Of a DNA stretch of 64,000 nt, positions 60,736-64,000 are shown piece after piece (the first letter of the stretch is position 1; every line of letters begins with the position of its first letter). Under the pieces are notes generated by a model. That model saw only the letters and a list, made by a program, of their open reading frames with translations, searched no databases and was not told the DNA's origin. Source of the stretch: Chitinophaga ginsengisegetis (lineage in GTDB: Bacteria > Bacteroidota > Bacteroidia > Chitinophagales > Chitinophagaceae); NCBI RefSeq assembly GCF_900168065.1, contig NZ_FUZZ01000001.1, positions 1,984,001-2,048,000 of the forward strand, in the 5' to 3' direction. A program made the position numbers and the translations under genes.

Positions 60736-63036
60736 ATGAGACAAATTTTTAAGATCGCCAAAGCAGAGTTATTCACTTTGTTTTATTCACCGATCGCCTG
60801 GATGATCCTCGTGGTATTTACTTTTCAGACAGGGATGGGTTTTGCAGACACCATGCAGGAGATGCTGCGGGGCCAGAGCAGCGGCCTTGGCTTGTCCTTT
60901 ATCTCCGCCAATATTTTTTCCGGACAACGAGGATTGCTTGCCTCGGTGCAAAGTTATCTCTATCTCTATATGCCCCTGCTCACAATGGGATTGATGAGCC
61001 GGGAGCTGAGCAGCGGTTCTATCAAATTATTATATTCATCTCCCATCACTTCCTCACAAATCATCCGCGGTAAATTCCTGGCGATGATGGCCTATAGCCT
61101 CCTGCTGATAGCCGTGCTGCTTGTGTATGTGGTTGTGTGTATGTTTATAGTGGACAAGTTTGAACTGGCGCCGGTATTATCGGGACTTCTTGCCATTTAC
61201 CTCCTGATGTGCGCCTATGCTGCCATTGGATTGTTTATGTCGTCCCTCACCTCCTACCAGGTAGTGGCCGCCCTCGGAACGCTGGTACTGCTGGGCACCC
61301 TCAGCTATATGAACAAAGTATGGCAGAGCATTGATTTTGTACGTGATATCACCTACTGGCTATCGATTTCCGGCCGGTGCAACGAAATGATCGCCGGACT
61401 GATCTGTACAGAAGATGTACTTTATTTCATTATTGTAGTAGCCATGTTCCTGGGGCTGAGCATCCTGAAATTACAGGCCAACCGCACGCATGCATCTTTT
61501 TCTTCCGTATGGAGCAAGTATGCACTGGTGGTGATAGCCGCTATGGCGCTGGGTTACACCACCTCCCGGCCAATATTCATGGCCTATTATGATACTACCG
61601 AAACAAAGCGCAATACCCTCACGCCCAACAGCCAGGCCATCATGGCCAAACTGGATGGCGGTCTCACCATCACCACCTATGTAAATCTCCTCGACCGGGA
61701 AGGCTACAATGGGATGCCCGAAATGGTAAATGAAGATAAACAGCAACTGAAACAATATATCCGTTTCAAACCGGAAACAAAGCTGAAGTACGTTTATTAT
61801 TATGATACCGCCAGTAATAACCCCCGCCTGAATTTTGTTTATAAAAACAAATCCCTCGCGGAAATGGCGCAAAAGGAAGCAGAGATCAAAGACCTGGATA
61901 TTGATATGTTCCTGAAACCGGAAGAAATAAGAAAGCAAATCAACCTCAGAGATGAAGGCAATGTTTTTGTTCGCCTGGTAGAAAGAGAAAACGGACAAAA
62001 GGCTTTTCTGCGGATTTATGAAGATATGATGAAATTCCCCGATGAAGCAGAAATATCTGCCGTGTTCAAACGCATGGTGATGAAGCTGCCAAAAATCGCG
62101 TTCCTGCAAGGCCAGGGAGAACGGAAAATAGAAGGCGACCGCATAAAGGACTATACCCTGTTTTCTTCTGTTAAAACATTCCGTTATGCCCTCACCAACC
62201 AGGGCTGCGATGTGGAAACACTGGACCTCTCCGGCAATAACCAGATCCCCAAAGGCGTAGACATTATCGTGGTTTCCGACATGCTACAGGACATGGATTC
62301 CGTTTCAAAACGTAAACTGGATGCCTACATTGCCAATGGCGGAAACCTGGTGGTAACCATCAAACCCGGATCAGCGGTGATGGAATCTTTCATCTCACAA
62401 TTTGGTGTAAAAACAATACCTGGTCAGCTGGTACAACCTAAAACGGATGTAGCGGCCAATGCCGTGATATGCCGGCCAACAAATGCGGCTATCAGCATCG
62501 CACCTATGTTTGAGCTGATGATCAAACAACATGCGTATGTGGGTATGGTAAAAGCGGCTGGTTTGGTGATGGCGGAAGATAAAGGTTTTAAAGCTACTCC
62601 TGTTCTTCAAACCGATACCATGAAAACATGGAACGAAACACAGACCATCGATTTTGTCAATGATTCTGCTTCCGTAGATATTATGGCCGGAGAAAAAGCA
62701 GACAGCTTCGTTACAGCAATGGCCTTATCGAGAAAAGTAGGTAATAAAGAGCAACGCATCATGATTATAGGAGATGCCGACTGTATCAGTAACGGTGGTA
62801 TGAAACCGCCTATCAGATATTACGGCGCTTCCAACTTTTCTTTGATTCCAGGTATGTTCCATTGGCTATCTTACGGCACCGTACCGGTAGATGTAAGTCG
62901 CCCGCATTCAAAAGACAACACGCTCTTCCTCACCAAAGGAAGTTTGAAAGTGGTGAAATACGGGTTAATGGGTGTAATCCCCGGATTATTGCTGATAGGC
63001 AGCAGCATTTTACTTATCAGGAGAAGAAGAAAATAA
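60736..63036 (+). CDS. GldF-GldG fusion: ABC-2 permease plus auxiliary periplasmic domain
   Basis: A 766-residue protein. The first 250 or so residues are an ABC-2 permease with six membrane spans (F-Y-S-P-I-A-W-M-I-L, M-S-R-E-L-S-S-G-S-I-K-L-L-Y-S-S-P-I, V-V-A-A-L-G-T-L-V-L-L-G). A transmembrane junction (about 255-275) leads to the GldG-type auxiliary domain (K-R-N-T-L-T-P-N-S-Q and later V-D-I-I-V-V-S-D-M). The protein ends in a C-terminal span followed by R-R-R-R-K. In Flavobacterium, GldF and GldG are separate; here they form one chain. It starts 21 bases after the ATPase gene and is followed by a MutS-like gene 14 bases later. Confidence 0.85.
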   Translation: MRQIFKIAKAELFTLFYSPIAWMILVVFTFQTGMGFADTMQEMLRGQSSGLGLSFISANIFSGQRGLLASVQSYLYLYMPLLTMGLMSRELSSGSIKLLYSSPITSSQIIRGKFLAMMAYSLLLIAVLLVYVVVCMFIVDKFELAPVLSGLLAIYLLMCAYAAIGLFMSSLTSYQVVAALGTLVLLGTLSYMNKVWQSIDFVRDITYWLSISGRCNEMIAGLICTEDVLYFIIVVAMFLGLSILKLQANRTHASFSSVWSKYALVVIAAMALGYTTSRPIFMAYYDTTETKRNTLTPNSQAIMAKLDGGLTITTYVNLLDREGYNGMPEMVNEDKQQLKQYIRFKPETKLKYVYYYDTASNNPRLNFVYKNKSLAEMAQKEAEIKDLDIDMFLKPEEIRKQINLRDEGNVFVRLVERENGQKAFLRIYEDMMKFPDEAEISAVFKRMVMKLPKIAFLQGQGERKIEGDRIKDYTLFSSVKTFRYALTNQGCDVETLDLSGNNQIPKGVDIIVVSDMLQDMDSVSKRKLDAYIANGGNLVVTIKPGSAVMESFISQFGVKTIPGQLVQPKTDVAANAVICRPTNAAISIAPMFELMIKQHAYVGMVKAAGLVMAEDKGFKATPVLQTDTMKTWNETQTIDFVNDSASVDIMAGEKADSFVTAMALSRKVGNKEQRIMIIGDADCISNGGMKPPIRYYGASNFSLIPGMFHWLSYGTVPVDVSRPHSKDNTLFLTKGSLKVVKYGLMGVIPGLLLIGSSILLIRRRRK

Positions 63037-63050
63037 AACAAACAGCTGGT

Positions 63051-64000
63051 ATGAGCCTAATGACCGACAAACAAACGCTGAATGACCTGAACATTTTCGG
63101 GAAAGGTGGAGGCGATTCAGTGTATACGATATATAACCGCACCTTTACCCGCGGAGGATCGGAACTGATGGAAGAAATGTTCCGCAGCCCGCTCTCAGAC
63201 GCAGCTGCCATTAATGCGCGCAGCACTATCATCCGCGCGTTTTCCCAACAGGAAATACGCTTCCCGTATGAAGGCGATTGGTTTGATGCCGCAGAACAAC
63301 ACCTGCAGAATACCGATGAACGCACCAAACTGAATGACCAGGAACATACACTGGGCAGGAAGTTTAATCACCTGATTGCCGCCGATACAGCGTACAAAGC
63401 CATTGAAAAAGGTGTAGTGAGCCTGATCGGTATTTTACAGGCAACCCGTACGTTTGCAGACAACATCCGGCAACAGGTGGCGGATCTTCCTTACAACAAG
63501 GAACTGGCGGCCATCGACCGGTTATTACAAACAGCGGAATTGCAGCCCCTGTTGCAGGAACATACCAAACAGAAATTTTCCTTTGCCACGGTAGCGGAGT
63601 ATGATAAAATACTCCGCTTCCGGCAACGGAGTATCGTATTGCAATTGCTGGGACATATTTACCTGGCCGACGTATACCTGTCTGTTGCCCGCACCGCCCG
63701 GGAGCGTAAATTCTGTTTCCCCGTTGCCCTGGATGCGGAAAAGCAAACAGTAGTGCTGGAAGATTTCTACCATCCGTCTTTAACCAAACCGGTGGTCAAT
63801 ACACTCAACATCACTCCTTCAAGCAATATTATTTTCCTGACAGGCGCCAACATGGCCGGGAAATCCACCTTCATGAAAGCACTGGGCATTGCTATGTTCC
63901 TGGGCCAGATGGGATTCCCGGTACCTGCTGCAAAAATGGAATTTTCCGTAAGAGATGGCATTTTCACCACCATCAACCTGCCGGATAACCTGAGCCAGGG
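63051..64000 (+). CDS. MutS-family ATPase, MutS-like domain protein (3' end outside window)
   Basis: The frame opens with ATG 63051 and is still open at the window edge (316 codons seen). The first 250 residues are helical, like the MutS core/lever region. ATPase motifs begin with Walker A T-G-A-N-M-A-G-K-S-T at about residues 263-272, and the visible end D-N-L-S-Q-G leads into the Walker B part of the MutS ATPase. The N-terminal mismatch-binding domains of MutS are missing, so this is a short MutS-related ATPase as found in Bacteroidota operons, not canonical MutS. It is 14 bases after the GldFG-like gene. Confidence 0.85.
   Translation, partial: MSLMTDKQTLNDLNIFGKGGGDSVYTIYNRTFTRGGSELMEEMFRSPLSDAAAINARSTIIRAFSQQEIRFPYEGDWFDAAEQHLQNTDERTKLNDQEHTLGRKFNHLIAADTAYKAIEKGVVSLIGILQATRTFADNIRQQVADLPYNKELAAIDRLLQTAELQPLLQEHTKQKFSFATVAEYDKILRFRQRSIVLQLLGHIYLADVYLSVARTARERKFCFPVALDAEKQTVVLEDFYHPSLTKPVVNTLNITPSSNIIFLTGANMAGKSTFMKALGIAMFLGQMGFPVPAAKMEFSVRDGIFTTINLPDNLSQ

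Noticed and set aside
63051..64000. Canonical mismatch-repair MutS
   Set aside because: The N-terminal mismatch-recognition domain with its F-x-E motif is missing; only lever-like helices and the ATPase are seen.

Overview
The window looks like a chromosomal segment of a Bacteroidota bacterium, most likely a Chitinophaga-like member of the Chitinophagaceae. Evidence: three SusC/SusD outer-membrane pairs, two ECF sigma factor/FecR anti-sigma modules feeding STN-domain SusC receptors, a GldA/GldFG-type ABC exporter, a BtuG-like surface lipoprotein, promoters of the TTTG-N20-TAnnTTTG type, and few Shine-Dalgarno-like sites. No rRNA, tRNA, CRISPR array or intact insertion sequence was seen.

Layout. 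1-5.1 kb: Dabb and DinB proteins, a secreted gamma-glutamyltransferase, a secreted two-domain protein, an HxlR regulator and a YfeS-like/DUF4240 pair. 5.3-13.5 kb: an N-glycan foraging locus (ECF sigma, FecR, STN-SusC, SusD, EndoH-like GH18 lipoprotein) closed by a strong terminator. 13.5-16.7 kb: glucose-6-phosphate dehydrogenase, a small membrane protein and a RhuM-family protein. 17.0-21.0 kb: a TonB receptor, a di-heme cytochrome c peroxidase and a small SUOX-fold protein, facing a ModE-like regulator. 21.1-27.0 kb: a tightly packed five-gene operon whose members together predict ethanolamine breakdown through gamma-glutamylated intermediates to glycine plus glutamate. 27.1-28.7 kb: a cobalamin riboswitch, with its promoter, controlling a lone BtuG-like lipoprotein.

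28.8-34.0 kb: a visibly A+T-rich patch with two intact and two decayed short-chain dehydrogenases, an alpha/beta hydrolase and AraC and HxlR regulators, probably acquired horizontally. 34.0-35.1 kb: a DUF2652 cyclase-like protein. 35.1-48.2 kb: an alpha-galactoside utilisation operon on the minus strand (SusC, SusD, GH36, GalT, GntR regulator, Na+/sugar symporter, GH27/36-like hydrolase), with a shared operator-like motif at the susC promoter and in front of the regulator gene. 48.2-51.3 kb: an M28 peptidase, an HxlR regulator, an 11-bp phased repeat, a DUF4142 lipoprotein and dodecin. 51.5-59.6 kb: a second sigma/FecR/STN-SusC/SusD locus, ending in a lipoprotein of the zinc-metallohydrolase type that has lost its HExxH motif. 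59.8-64 kb: a GldA-like ATPase, a GldF-GldG fusion and the start of a MutS-family ATPase that runs off the window.

How the genes work together: most of the window serves uptake of complex nutrients across the outer membrane (glycans, alpha-galactosides, cobalamin, perhaps an oxyanion or metal), each locus with its own local regulator. The ethanolamine operon is the most unusual metabolic proposal. All family assignments come from reading protein motifs by eye; no searches were run.
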